A DNA stretch of 64,000 nt from Pseudomaricurvus sp050633365 (GTDB lineage Bacteria; Pseudomonadota; Gammaproteobacteria; Pseudomonadales; Cellvibrionaceae), in NCBI GenBank assembly GCA_050633365.1, contig JBOEGJ010000007.1, forward strand, positions 62,001 to 126,000, read 5' to 3'. The notes below the pieces were generated by a model. The model ran no database searches, was not told the DNA's origin, and saw only the letters and a program-made list of their open reading frames with translations. Shown piece by piece: positions 24,545 to 33,670 of this stretch. Both the position numbers and the translations under genes were made by a program. Every line of letters starts with the position of its first letter. The stretch's first letter is position 1.

Positions 24545-25391
24545 CGAGCTCACTGGAGCTCTGCAGTCTATTGGCTTTGGGTTGCCAGGGCTTTGACCAG
24601 CCGTCCATTTTATTCCAGTCGGTGCTGTGGCTGAATATCTCTTCGATAATGCCCTTCTCTTGCAATACTTTCATGGCGTTCCTATATATGGGAATGAGAT
24701 GGGCTTTGGGGGATTTTTTCGAAATGTACAGGCTGGTTGTTGTCTTACTCACGGTAATTAACGGGCTAAAATCCTGAGGCGAGAGTTGCATTTGCTTGAT
24801 GGCCCAATAAAAGGTGAGGTCAATGCCGGTCATGGCGTCGATGCGTCCTCTGGATAACATGGCAAGTCCTTGATGCATGGTGTTGATCGGGACTTTTTTG
24901 AAGTGTGTCGTTTCATCAAAGGCCGGGCCGTACTTGGAGCCTCGCATATGCCCGACTAATTGTCCTTGCAGTGCTTCTGTGGTGTTGAGCGGAGATATGC
25001 CTGCTCTGCCAACAATAATGGCTCTTGATTCGACTATAGAGGCGACCTTAGTGGCGTGGGATAAATCCACTTTCGCATCAAACAGTATTGCCATATCAAC
25101 CTCACCAGAATAGATTGAATGTATGGTGCGTGAATAAGGTTGTAAAAATACTTGATGCTCGTACTGGGTTTCGAGTGATAGTGCGTGTTGAATGTCGATT
25201 AATAATCCTTGGGGTGAGCCATCGACCAGCATGCCCCAGGGTTTGATTCGTGAGTTGGCAAAAGTGACTGGGAGCTTTTCTTGTGGGGGCTCAACAATGG
25301 ATGTGTTGGCAGCGGATATTGTCGGCGGCAGCAATAGCAAAAGCAGATAGGCTATGGATCGGCGGAGTGTTTTTTGTGTGAGGGAATCCAT
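24522..25391 (-). CDS. Periplasmic solute-binding protein (SBP_bac_3-like)
   Basis: 289 residues from the chosen ATG, which gives a good signal peptide (LTQKTLRRSIAYLLLLLLPPTISAA). An in-frame GTG at 25439 would add 16 residues ahead of the signal and has no ribosome-binding site. The mature part resembles type 3 extracellular solute-binding proteins (amino-acid or sensory type: KPWGMLVDGSPQGLLIDIQ, GEVDMAILFD, QGLAMLSRGRIDAMTG). No ABC permease or ATPase gene is nearby. It may therefore act as a lone periplasmic binding or sensory protein. It converges on, and overlaps, the REC-REC-GGDEF gene; a shared signalling role is speculative. Confidence 0.8.
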   Translation of the reverse strand: MDSLTQKTLRRSIAYLLLLLLPPTISAANTSIVEPPQEKLPVTFANSRIKPWGMLVDGSPQGLLIDIQHALSLETQYEHQVFLQPYSRTIHSIYSGEVDMAILFDAKVDLSHATKVASIVESRAIIVGRAGISPLNTTEALQGQLVGHMRGSKYGPAFDETTHFKKVPINTMHQGLAMLSRGRIDAMTGIDLTFYWAIKQMQLSPQDFSPLITVSKTTTSLYISKKSPKAHLIPIYRNAMKVLQEKGIIEEIFSHSTDWNKMDGWSKPWQPKANRLQSSSELASPHHRQ

Positions 25392-25538
25392 AATTACCCA
25401 AATATTGTGTTGCCTTGCACCATTATTGATGTGTTGCACTTAATAGAGTGTAGATGATCTTTTGTTCCGGTGTTCTCCTGTGATACTGGCATGTTTTCGG
25501 GTGTTTGGATATTTTGATCTCTATTACTTTCACGCTAA

Positions 25539-26297
25539 CTAGCGACTACTGCTAGCAAGCGAAGGTTCATCTTCCAGCTCTTCAATCCAAAAAACCGTAC
25601 CGCCTACAACGGCAATGGGAAGGATAATAATGTTGGCCAGCGGAATCATAGTGCCCATCATAACCAGCCCACCAAAACCAATGCTGGAATACTTCTTGGA
25701 AGATAATCGTTGGCGCATGGCTGAAAAGGCCAGCTGGTGATTGTCTGCCGTGTAATCGACGTATTGTATGGCCATGGTCCAGGCGCCCCAGACAAAAATA
25801 ATTACGGGTACCAATAAGTTGACCAGAGGAATCCAAGATAAGACAAGAGTGATGAAGAAGATCGCGACGCCGCGAACAATGAAATACCACAGCTTGACCA
25901 TTTCGCGACCGATGGTGCGGGGGATCATTTTGCTGAGTGGCTCAGGATCGGCGCCTTGGCCTTTTATCAGAGCTTCGGTGCGGTCGGCGAGAATACCGTA
26001 AAAAGGCGCGGCGATGATGTTGGTGAGTATGCTAAACGTGTAGCCGTAAACCAGCAGCAGGACGGCGGAAAACAGCATCCACAATATCCAGGCGAGAAAG
26101 TCGAGCCAGCCGGGAATCCAGTCGAGCAGCCAAGTTAGCGCCAATCCAAATTGGTCAATAAGAATGCCCGTCAGAATAACAAACAGCACGATGTTGATCA
26201 TGACGGGGACAAAGACGAACCAGCGCAGCTCTGGCTTGACGATGAGTTGAGCACCCGTCGTTAGGTGCTTCAATCCGTTGAATATACTGTTCTTCAC
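25539..26297 (-). CDS. cysZ: CysZ-type sulfate transporter / EI24 family membrane protein
   Basis: 252 residues with about four long hydrophobic helices (WFVFVPVMINIVLFVILTGIL; WILWMLFSAVLLLVYGYTFSIL; GVAIFFITLVLSWIPLVNLLVPVIIF; LVMMGTMIPLANIIILPIAVVGGTVFW). The core IIAAPFYGILADRTEALI is typical of CysZ, which brings sulfate into the cell for cysteine synthesis. The GTG start has GGAG 7 bases upstream. No other cys genes are beside it, so the substrate rests on family similarity. Confidence 0.87.
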   Translation of the reverse strand: MKNSIFNGLKHLTTGAQLIVKPELRWFVFVPVMINIVLFVILTGILIDQFGLALTWLLDWIPGWLDFLAWILWMLFSAVLLLVYGYTFSILTNIIAAPFYGILADRTEALIKGQGADPEPLSKMIPRTIGREMVKLWYFIVRGVAIFFITLVLSWIPLVNLLVPVIIFVWGAWTMAIQYVDYTADNHQLAFSAMRQRLSSKKYSSIGFGGLVMMGTMIPLANIIILPIAVVGGTVFWIEELEDEPSLASSSR

Positions 26298-26352
26298 TCA
26301 TCGTCTCCGTGGTTGTGCATGAGCGCCTTGTGGCCCCAGGTTGCAGATTTTT

Positions 26353-26649
26353 CTATTCGGCGCCAGCGGCTTTCAAGATCGCTGCGTAGTCTTCGCCGAG
26401 GCGATGTTCGCTAACGATTTGCAGCAGAGTTTTGCCGTCTTCGCCGGCGGCATTGAGATCGCGATTATCTTGTTTGAAAAACTTTACAAAGGTCTCGAAG
26501 TTCTCGGCCTTCATTCCGCGATAAGCTTTTTCTAGAACGTGAAAGTCTGCGTTCATGTCGCCGTAAGGCTGGATGTCTAAGAAGGTTTTGATACGCTCGT
26601 CGTCGAATACTTCGCCAAGAACTTTTTGTTTGTCTTTTTTAAGAGCCAC
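26353..26649 (-). CDS. PA4642-family conserved small protein
   Basis: 98 residues, acidic and helical, without signal or membrane segments. The pattern (KKDKQKVLGEVFDDERIKTFL, KAYRGMKAENFETFVKFF, and an ankyrin-like GKTLLQIVSEHR near the end) resembles the uncharacterised PA4642 family of Pseudomonas and relatives. The GTG start is supported by GAGGT 6 bases upstream. The function is unknown. Confidence 0.8.
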   Translation of the reverse strand: MALKKDKQKVLGEVFDDERIKTFLDIQPYGDMNADFHVLEKAYRGMKAENFETFVKFFKQDNRDLNAAGEDGKTLLQIVSEHRLGEDYAAILKAAGAE

Positions 26650-26755
26650 AGGAATACCTCAATGAATGTTAGTGCGATAAATATAATAAAAGTCGCGCGG
26701 GAGATTTGACTCCCCCACACCTGAATAGTTTCTGAATGCCTACCGTAAACCGTTG

Positions 26756-28207
26756 TTACAACAGCGCGTTTAGCTTCTTCGATAAGATCTTATTCACCAA
26801 ACCAGGGTTTGCCTTACCTTTTGTCGCTTTCATGATCGGGCCCATAAAACCGCCCATTTTTTTCTTGCGCTTGGCTTCGTCCGAGCCGACCCAATCGTCG
26901 ACCATCGCTTGGTTGGCGGCAATGACATCGTCGACAATCTTTTCAAGCTCACCGGTATCCGACATCTGCTTAAGGCCTTTGGCTTCAATGATGCTGTCGG
27001 CATCGCCTTCGCCGTTCCACATGGCTTCAAACACTTGCTTGGCGGTTTTGCTTGAGATGGTGTTGTCTTTGATGCGTGCGATCAATCCGGCCAGCAAAGT
27101 GGCGCTAACCGGACTGTCTTTGATAAACGCTTCGTTGGCATTGAGTTGAGCAGACAGCTCGCCCATGATCCAGTTGGCGGCAAGCTTGGCATCGTTACAG
27201 TCGGCAACCGCCGCCTCGAAGTAGCGCGCGGTTTCGGCGTCGGTGGCGAGAATGCCGGCGTCATAGTCCGACAATTTATACTGCTCGATGAATCGCGCTT
27301 GGCGAGCGTCCGGCATTTCTGGCAACTGTTTTCGAACGGCTTCGATGAAGTCATCATCGAGTTCAACCGGTAGCAAGTCGGGGCAAGGGAAGTAGCGGTA
27401 ATCATTTGCTTCTTCTTTGCTGCGCATGGAGCGCGCGACTTTGGTGTCGCCGTTGTAGAGGCGAGTTTCTTGAATAATTTCGCCGCCGTCTTCAATGACT
27501 TCAATTTGTCGTTCAACTTCAAGAGCAATACAGTCTTCCATAAACTTGAACGAGTTGAGGTTTTTTGTTTCGGTACGAGTGCCGAGCTTTTCTGTGCCCT
27601 TGGGGCGAACCGAAATATTTACGTCAAAGCGCATAGAGCCTTGCGACATTTCGCCATCACAAATGCCAAGCGAGGTGACAATAGAATGAAGTTTGCGGGC
27701 GAAAGCTACGGCTTCTTCTGCGTTACTGATGTCGGGCTCGGAAACGATCTCGATCAGTGGTGTGCCGGCGCGATTCAAATCGATACCTGACATGCCGTGG
27801 AAATCGTCGTGCAAGGATTTTCCTGCATCTTCCTCGAGGTGCGCATGATGGATGCGAATTGATTTGGTGCTGCCGTCGGCCAGTTCGATATCCACATGAC
27901 CTGCGCCGACGATGGGCTCGTCGAGCTGCGTGGTTTGATAGCCTTTCGGTAGATCGGGGTAAAAATAGTTTTTGCGTTCAAACACTGAGCGTTTACCAAT
28001 CTCGGCGTCGATGGCTAGGCCAAACATCACCGCGTAGCGAAACGCTTGTTCATTGGGCACGGGTAAGGTGCCGGGCATGGCCAAATCGATGGCGCAGGCT
28101 TGGGTGTTCGGTGCCGAACCAAACGCGGTACTGGCGCCGGAAAAAATCTTGGTGTCGGTGGCCAGTTGGACGTGAACCTCGAGGCCGATTACTGTTTCCC
28201 ATTCCAT
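26756..28207 (-). CDS. gatB: Aspartyl/glutamyl-tRNA amidotransferase subunit B
   Basis: 483 residues. With GatA and GatC it converts Asp-tRNA(Asn) and/or Glu-tRNA(Gln) to Asn-/Gln-tRNA. GatB supplies the kinase and tRNA-binding parts. The protein begins MEWETVIGLEVHVQL, has the conserved HLEEDAGKSLHD and NRAGTPLIEIVSEPD blocks, and ends with a YqeY-like tail domain (GGFMGPIMKATKGKANPGLVNKILSKKL). An in-frame TTG 24 bases upstream would add 8 residues unlike the family, so the ATG was preferred. It is the last gene of gatC-gatA-gatB, 77 bases after gatA. Confidence 0.97.
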   Translation of the reverse strand: MEWETVIGLEVHVQLATDTKIFSGASTAFGSAPNTQACAIDLAMPGTLPVPNEQAFRYAVMFGLAIDAEIGKRSVFERKNYFYPDLPKGYQTTQLDEPIVGAGHVDIELADGSTKSIRIHHAHLEEDAGKSLHDDFHGMSGIDLNRAGTPLIEIVSEPDISNAEEAVAFARKLHSIVTSLGICDGEMSQGSMRFDVNISVRPKGTEKLGTRTETKNLNSFKFMEDCIALEVERQIEVIEDGGEIIQETRLYNGDTKVARSMRSKEEANDYRYFPCPDLLPVELDDDFIEAVRKQLPEMPDARQARFIEQYKLSDYDAGILATDAETARYFEAAVADCNDAKLAANWIMGELSAQLNANEAFIKDSPVSATLLAGLIARIKDNTISSKTAKQVFEAMWNGEGDADSIIEAKGLKQMSDTGELEKIVDDVIAANQAMVDDWVGSDEAKRKKKMGGFMGPIMKATKGKANPGLVNKILSKKLNALL

Positions 28208-28284
28208 ATTCTGTTCTCTGTTGCAGGGCAACTCTATTTAAGCGGAGCAACGTTACTTATAGTGGTTGCGTGGTTCTCAATCGA

Positions 28285-29739
28285 CTACTCGATACCGGGT
28301 GCGGTTTGCTGGTGGTGGTCGGTAACTTGCTGGAATTGATGTGCAGCGTTGAGCAGTTGGCCCTCTGCAAAGAAGTTACCGATTAACTGCAAACCAACGG
28401 GCTTGCTGTCGACCAAACCGCAGGGGATTGATAGCCCTGGTAGTCCTGCCAAGTTGGTGGCGATGGTGTAAATGTCCTCGAGGTACATGGCCACAGGATC
28501 GTCACCTTTGGAGCCAAATTCAAACGCCGGCGCGGTGGCGGTTGGTCCCATAATGACATCGACGTCGGCAAAGGCATCAACAAAATCTTGTTTGATCAAG
28601 CGGCGAACTTGCTGTGCCTTGCGGTAGTAGGCGTCGTAATAGCCAGCTGATAGGGCGTAGGCTCCAACTAAGATACGGCGTTTAACTTCATCGCCAAAGG
28701 CTTCGCCGCGTGAGCGTTTGTAAAGGTCGTTAAGATCTTTGGGGTCTTCACAGCGGTAGCCGTAACGCACGCCATCAAAGCGCGACAGGTTGGCCGAGCA
28801 CTCCGCCGGAGCAATGACGTAATAGGCGGGCACAGCCAATGACGTGTGCGGCAAGCTGATCTCTTTAATTTCGGCGCCAAGCTTTTCAAATTCTTTGATC
28901 GCGGCCTGAACACGTTCAGCGGTTTCTGGGTTTAATCCCTCGCTGAAATATTCTTTGGGTATGCCAATACGCAAACCTTGAAGGCTGTCGTTGAGTGTGG
29001 CGGTGTAATCGCTCAGAGGTTCGTCGACACAGGTAGAATCTTTGTCGTCGAAGCTCGCCATGGCGTTGAGCATGATCGCCGCATCTTCAGCGGTGCGAGT
29101 CATGGGGCCCGCTTGGTCGAGGCTAGAGGCAAAGGCAATCATACCCCAGCGAGAGACGCGGCCGTAGGTGGGTTTCAGTCCAGTTAGACCGCAGAGGCTG
29201 GCGGGCTGGCGGATAGAGCCGCCGGTGTCTGTTGCGGTTGCCCCTGGTGCGAGTTGTGCGGCAACGGCAGCGGCAGAACCACCCGAAGAACCGCCAGGCA
29301 CGCAGTTGGTGTCCCAGGGATTCTTTACCGGGCCATAAAAACTGCTTTCGTTAGACGAGCCCATGGCAAATTCGTCCATGTTCACCTTGCCCAGCATCAC
29401 GGCGCCGGCCTTGCGGTAGTTTTCAACCACAGTGGCGTCATAGGGTGGTACAAAGTTATCGAGCATCTTTGATCCGCAGCTGGTGCGCACGCCGTCGGTA
29501 CAAAAGATATCTTTATGGGCGATGGGTACGCCGCACAGCGCGGGAGCGTCGCCTTGGGCGAGACGTTCGTCGGCCTCTTGAGCTTGGGCCAAGGCGATCT
29601 CTTCGGTCACTGTGACGTAGCTGTTGTAGCTGGCGTCCAATCGCTTAATTCGATCGAGGTAGTGACGGGTCAGTTCGACACTAGTGAAATCCTTGTTGCG
29701 CAAGCCTGCGATCAGCTCGGCAATGGTTAGGTTATGCAT
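28285..29739 (-). CDS. gatA: Aspartyl/glutamyl-tRNA amidotransferase subunit A
   Basis: 484 residues from the chosen ATG (MHNLTIAELIAGL). This is the amidase-signature glutaminase that feeds ammonia to GatB. The Ser-cisSer-Lys triad is Lys76 (HKD), Ser151 (in GGSSGGS) and Ser175 (GGSIRQPA). An upstream in-frame extension of 12 residues to 29775 is not homologous, and AGGA lies 11 bases before the chosen ATG. It is the middle gene of the gatCAB operon. Confidence 0.97.
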   Translation of the reverse strand: MHNLTIAELIAGLRNKDFTSVELTRHYLDRIKRLDASYNSYVTVTEEIALAQAQEADERLAQGDAPALCGVPIAHKDIFCTDGVRTSCGSKMLDNFVPPYDATVVENYRKAGAVMLGKVNMDEFAMGSSNESSFYGPVKNPWDTNCVPGGSSGGSAAAVAAQLAPGATATDTGGSIRQPASLCGLTGLKPTYGRVSRWGMIAFASSLDQAGPMTRTAEDAAIMLNAMASFDDKDSTCVDEPLSDYTATLNDSLQGLRIGIPKEYFSEGLNPETAERVQAAIKEFEKLGAEIKEISLPHTSLAVPAYYVIAPAECSANLSRFDGVRYGYRCEDPKDLNDLYKRSRGEAFGDEVKRRILVGAYALSAGYYDAYYRKAQQVRRLIKQDFVDAFADVDVIMGPTATAPAFEFGSKGDDPVAMYLEDIYTIATNLAGLPGLSIPCGLVDSKPVGLQLIGNFFAEGQLLNAAHQFQQVTDHHQQTAPGIE

Positions 29740-29848
29740 AAAATTGTCAGTCCTGAATAAGGGAGTTCGAAACATCAGTTGCAGACTTGGCCATCGTTAT
29801 TTGGCGGCCTTTTGCTTGAGCCTTAAAGCGCCTGCATGGCTGTTTCCG

Positions 29849-30130
29849 TCATTCGATAACTTTGGGGACCAGGTATAACCCTTGTTCGGCGGCAGGCGCT
29901 TGGGTCTGAAAATCGTCGCGGCGATTACTTTCGCTAACAACATCGGCGCGCAGGCGCTGAGTCGCGTCTAGCGGGTGCGCCATAGGGGCGATACCATCGG
30001 TATCTGCAGCTTGCAGTTGATCTACGAGGGCCAGCACATCTGTAATACTCTTGGCGACGTCATCGACGGTCGACTCTGAGATTTCAATTCGTGCCAGTTC
30101 AGCCAGTTTTTCGATGTCTGAACGATCCAC
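29849..30130 (-). CDS. gatC: Aspartyl/glutamyl-tRNA amidotransferase subunit C
   Basis: 93 residues, the normal GatC length, when translation starts at the GTG at 30130. CGGAG lies 6 bases before it, and the protein begins VDRSDIEKLAELARIEI as in the family. The longer open frame to 30292 would add 54 unrelated residues and run through a region of hairpins, so it was rejected. GatC stabilises the GatA-GatB complex. It is the first gene of the operon and is divergent from mreB. Confidence 0.94.
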   Translation of the reverse strand: MDRSDIEKLAELARIEISESTVDDVAKSITDVLALVDQLQAADTDGIAPMAHPLDATQRLRADVVSESNRRDDFQTQAPAAEQGLYLVPKVIE

Positions 30131-30450
30131 TTGGGTCTCCGAAATTAGGGCTTTTCCCCTATGGCCGAGTAGGCTGTTGAGCCTAGAGTTAATCGGCGCT
30201 GAGGGTTTCAGCGGGGTTTTGTGTATAAAGGCGCTAAAGTTACCATATTTGCGCCTTGCCCTAAATCCCCGCCGTTGATAGAGTTCGTTCATTTAGGGGA
30301 CTCTGTCGCGTTTTTCTCCTGTTGGATAGTATATCGTCGATTTTTTAGTCGTTTTGACTGCTATTCGCAACAGATAGGAAGTTTCACTGTCGATAGCTAA
30401 TCCATTTAATCTCATTAAGAAGACCATTCAGACAAGGTTTAACCAAATAA
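30131..30450. promoter_or_regulatory. gatC-mreB divergent region with four tandem stem-loops in the gat leader
   Basis: 320 bases without a gene. Four small inverted repeats follow one another on the gatC side: TAGGG/CCCTA (30146-30150, 30157-30161), TAGGCT/AGCCTA (30170-30175, 30180-30185), CGCTGA/TCAGCG (30197-30202, 30208-30213) and AAGGCGC/GCGCCTT (30228-30234, 30251-30257). The one nearest gatC ends about 5 bases before its ribosome-binding site, as expected for a structured leader. The mreB-proximal part is AT-rich and must hold the mreB promoter, but no clean -35/-10 pair was identified. Confidence 0.5.
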
Positions 30451-31485
30451 ATGCTAAAACGCCTGCGCGGAGTATTCTCCAACGACCTTTCCATTGATTT
30501 GGGCACGGCAAATACCCTTATTTATGTTCGTGAACGAGGCATCGTCCTCGATGAGCCATCTGTGGTTGCGATTCGTCAACATAACGGTCAGAAAATAGTG
30601 GAAGCGGTAGGTGTTGAGGCCAAGCGTATGCTCGGTCGTACTCCTGGCAATATCACGGCTATTCGCCCGCTGAAAGACGGTGTTATCGCCGATTTCCAAG
30701 TCACAGAAAAAATGCTTCAGCATTTCATCAAAAAAGTTCATGAGAACAGTTGGTTCCAGCCCAGTCCTCGTGTTTTGGTTTGTGTGCCTTGTCTCTCCAC
30801 CGAGGTTGAAAAGCGGGCAATTCGTGAGTCGGCTTTGGGTGCAGGCGCTCGGGAAGTTCGCCTTATAGAAGAGCCGATGGCAGCCGCCATAGGTGCCGGT
30901 CTAAAAGTCGAAGAAGCCAGTGGTTCCATGGTCGTTGATATCGGTGGTGGCACCACCGAGATTGCCATTATCTCTCTTAATGGTGTGGTTTATTCCGATT
31001 CTGTACGCATTGGTGGAGATCGTTTTGACGAAGCCATTGTGAACTATGTTCGTCGCAATTACGGCAGTGTGATTGGTGACGCCACAGCCGAGCGTATCAA
31101 ACAAGAGATTGGCTGTGCCTACGCCGGCAGTGAATTGCGTGAAATTGATGTGCGCGGACGCAACTTAGCTGAGGGTGTGCCACGCAGCTTTACTCTCAAC
31201 AGTGATGAGATCTTAGAGGCGTTGCAAGAGCCTCTAGCGGGCATTGTTCAGTCGGTAAAAAGCGCTTTGGAGCAGTCCCCACCCGAGCTGGCCTCGGATA
31301 TCGCTGAGAGCGGCATTGTGTTGACCGGCGGTGGTGCTTTGTTGCGTGATATCGATCGCTTGATTACCGAAGAGACGGGATTGCCGGTGATTGTTGCCGA
31401 AGATCCACTGACTTGTGTTGCCCGCGGCGGCGGTCGTGCGATGGAATTAATGGATCGTCGCAGTATCGATCTATTGTCGAGCTAA
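30451..31485 (+). CDS. mreB: Rod shape-determining protein MreB
   Basis: 344 residues. This actin-like ATPase forms membrane-associated filaments that guide lateral wall synthesis. It has the phosphate-1 loop IDLGTANTLIY, the phosphate-2 motif VVDIGGGTTEIAI and the adenosine motif VLTGGGALL. It heads the mreBCD-maf-rng-yhdP operon. Confidence 0.98.
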   Translation: MLKRLRGVFSNDLSIDLGTANTLIYVRERGIVLDEPSVVAIRQHNGQKIVEAVGVEAKRMLGRTPGNITAIRPLKDGVIADFQVTEKMLQHFIKKVHENSWFQPSPRVLVCVPCLSTEVEKRAIRESALGAGAREVRLIEEPMAAAIGAGLKVEEASGSMVVDIGGGTTEIAIISLNGVVYSDSVRIGGDRFDEAIVNYVRRNYGSVIGDATAERIKQEIGCAYAGSELREIDVRGRNLAEGVPRSFTLNSDEILEALQEPLAGIVQSVKSALEQSPPELASDIAESGIVLTGGGALLRDIDRLITEETGLPVIVAEDPLTCVARGGGRAMELMDRRSIDLLSS

Positions 31486-31557
31486 GTCGCGTTTAACGCT
31501 AGTGAGTGATCGGCTAGTGATGAGTTTGACTGCCACATCCATTCGAGGGGCTGAGCT

Positions 31558-32406
31558 TTGAAACCGTTGTTTTCACAAGGTCCTTCTGCGGCGTCGCGAG
31601 TGATGAGCTTGGGCGCCATTGCCTTAATTTTAATTCTTCTCAGTATCTATACCACCGTACTCGATCCGATTCGAGCTCGCTTGGCGACGCTCACCTCTCC
31701 GCTCTACTCGCTCGTCAATGCGCCCGGTGAGGCGCTCTCTTGGACGCAGGAGTCGATTCGCTCGCGCGAGCAATTGCAGCAAGAAAATTCAGCCATGAAA
31801 GCCGAGTTACTTATCCACAAACGCAAGCTGCAGCAGTTGGCTTCTTTAGCTGCTGAAAACGTGCGTCTGCGGCAGCTGCTTAACTCAGCCGAAATGGTCA
31901 AAGATCGGGTTCTGGTGGCGGAGTTGGTTGGTATCTCGCCCGATCCACTCACCCATCGAGTGGTAGTTAACAAGGGCTTGCAGCACGGTGTCTATTTGGG
32001 GCAGCCGTTACTCGATGCTTCAGGCTTAATGGGGCAGGTGGTTGAGGTGAGCGATTACACCTCTCAGGTACTGTTGATTACCGATGCGACTCACGCGTTG
32101 CCGGTTCAGATCAATCGCAATGGGGTTCGAGCGGTAGCCGAGGGCACTGGCGACTTGTATCAGCTTAAGCTCAGGCATTTGGCCAATACTGTCGATGTGC
32201 GCGAAGGGGATTTGTTGGTGAGCTCGGGTTTGGGGCAGCGCTTTCCCGTGGGCTATCCTGTGGCCGAAGTCGTGTCGGTATTGCACGATCCCGGCAAACC
32301 CTTCGCCCGAGTGGTGGCTCGTCCCAAGGCACAGCTCAACCGCAGTCGTCACGTGTTGCTGGTGTTTAGCGGTGAGCACGCCGAGACTGTGCCCGAGGCT
32401 CAATAA
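31558..32406 (+). CDS. mreC: Rod shape-determining protein MreC
   Basis: 282 residues. One N-terminal membrane anchor (about 18-35, IALILILLSIYTTVL) is followed by a coiled coil (about 60-105, REQLQQENSAMKAELLIHKRKLQQL) and the periplasmic beta-rich domain. MreC links MreB to PBP2/RodA. The start is TTG; GAGGGG about 7-9 bases upstream and the family-like N-terminus support it. It lies 72 bases after mreB and 2 bases before mreD. Confidence 0.95.
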   Translation: MKPLFSQGPSAASRVMSLGAIALILILLSIYTTVLDPIRARLATLTSPLYSLVNAPGEALSWTQESIRSREQLQQENSAMKAELLIHKRKLQQLASLAAENVRLRQLLNSAEMVKDRVLVAELVGISPDPLTHRVVVNKGLQHGVYLGQPLLDASGLMGQVVEVSDYTSQVLLITDATHALPVQINRNGVRAVAEGTGDLYQLKLRHLANTVDVREGDLLVSSGLGQRFPVGYPVAEVVSVLHDPGKPFARVVARPKAQLNRSRHVLLVFSGEHAETVPEAQ

Positions 32407-32408
32407 TT

Positions 32409-32897
32409 GTGAGCATGGCAAAACCTCACAACCGCTTTGTTATTCTGCTGACTTTTTTGGTGGCGCTGATCTTGGCGATTTTCCCCGTCGGCAGCGCGAG
32501 TGGCTGGCTGAGGCCAGAATTTGTTCCCGTCTTGGTGATTTACTGGGTCATGGTGATGCCCCAGCAAAGCAGTATTTTCTTACTCTGGTGTCTCGGTTGT
32601 GTGCTTGATCTGCTCGAGGGGGTTGCTCTCGGTCAGCACGCTATGGCGCTGATGGTGGTGGCCTATGTGTGTTTGTTGTCCTATCAGCGCATGAGAAACT
32701 ATACCTTGTGGCATCAGACCTTTTTTGTGTTTGTCATCATCGGTCTGCACCAGTTGATTGATAACTGGGTGCACAGCTTACAGGGCAACGCGGCGCAATC
32801 TTTGGTGTTTCTGTTACCGGCTTTCACCAGCGCGCTCATGTGGCCAATCATTTGGTTACTGCTTGAGCGCCTGCGGCTCAGCTATCGAGTGACCTGA
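32409..32897 (+). CDS. mreD: Rod shape-determining protein MreD
   Basis: 162 residues with about five hydrophobic segments (FVILLTFLVALILAIFPV; FVPVLVIYWVMVM; IFLLWCLGCVLDLLEG; FFVFVIIGLHQLI; LPAFTSALMWPIIWLLLERL). MreD is the integral inner-membrane part of the elongasome. The GTG at 32409 was kept; an ATG two codons later is equally plausible. It directly follows mreC. Confidence 0.93.
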   Translation: MSMAKPHNRFVILLTFLVALILAIFPVGSASGWLRPEFVPVLVIYWVMVMPQQSSIFLLWCLGCVLDLLEGVALGQHAMALMVVAYVCLLSYQRMRNYTLWHQTFFVFVIIGLHQLIDNWVHSLQGNAAQSLVFLLPAFTSALMWPIIWLLLERLRLSYRVT

Positions 32898-33044
32898 GCT
32901 ATATGGCCTACCAAGGTGTCTGATTGGTAAAGCAATGGGCTTCGCGGATTTGGTCAATTGTAAGGATTGTCAGATTCCTCTCACTGCTCAAGGCTGCAAT
33001 CCGTTACAATCGCTGGGGATAACGTAAGGATTACTTTCCCGCCC

Positions 33045-33659
33045 ATGACCGCACTCTACCTCGCCTCTCAATCTCCTCGTCGCCGTGAATTACTGACTCA
33101 AATTGGTGTCCAATTTGAAGTGCTAAGTGTGGATGTTGAGGAGTGGCAGGGCCCCGATGAGTCCCCGGCAGACTATGTCGAGCGCTTGGCACGTGATAAA
33201 TCAGCCGCGGGCTGGCATAAGTTATCAGCGGGTCAGAAATCTCCTGCGCCAGTCATGGGGGCCGATACCATCGTTGTGCTCGGCGGGCAGGTTTTGGAAA
33301 AACCCCGGGATGAAGCCCACGGTATTGGCATGTTATTGGCGCTCTCTGGGCAGGTTCACCAGGTGTTCACGGCGGTTGCGGTAACCTCGGGTAAAGATCA
33401 GCAGTCGGTGATTTGTCGTTCGGAGGTGAGGTTTGGCGAGATTACGCCGGCACGCGCCGCGGCCTATTGGCGCACTGGAGAGCCCTGCGACAAAGCCGGA
33501 GGGTATGGCATTCAAGGCGCGGGTGCCGTGTTTGTCGAAAAAATCAGTGGCAGCTATAGCGCAGTGGTGGGATTACCGCTATTTGAAACGCAAGCATTGC
33601 TGGCTCAATTTGATATAGGTGTTTGGCAATTCGAAGCAATGCCAGAGCCGCACTCGTAA
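33045..33659 (+). CDS. maf: Maf family nucleotide pyrophosphatase (dTTP/UTP type likely)
   Basis: 204-residue product starting at the ATG that gives the family N-terminus MTALYLASQSPRRRELL. The frame remains open upstream to 32967 but the added 26 residues are not Maf-like. Further motifs are GADTIVVL, the DE-containing KPRDEAH loop and EPCDKAGGYGIQG. Maf proteins hydrolyse non-canonical or canonical nucleoside triphosphates and affect septum formation when overproduced. The YhdE-like subfamily is suggested by the mreD-maf-rng position. The only ribosome-binding candidate (TAAGGA) is 14 bases upstream, so the start is not fully certain. It overlaps nothing and ends 11 bases before rng. Confidence 0.92.
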   Translation: MTALYLASQSPRRRELLTQIGVQFEVLSVDVEEWQGPDESPADYVERLARDKSAAGWHKLSAGQKSPAPVMGADTIVVLGGQVLEKPRDEAHGIGMLLALSGQVHQVFTAVAVTSGKDQQSVICRSEVRFGEITPARAAAYWRTGEPCDKAGGYGIQGAGAVFVEKISGSYSAVVGLPLFETQALLAQFDIGVWQFEAMPEPHS

Positions 33660-33670
33660 AAGGAGTATTC

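Noticed and set aside
27757..28386. 209-residue plus-strand frame opposite gatB/gatA, rich in Arg and Trp
   Set aside because: Composition is typical of a reverse-strand shadow; both gat genes are intact.
30131..30292. N-terminal extension of GatC in the open frame
   Set aside because: It would nearly double the leader part, has no GatC homology and contains the stem-loops; the GTG at 30130 has a proper ribosome-binding site.
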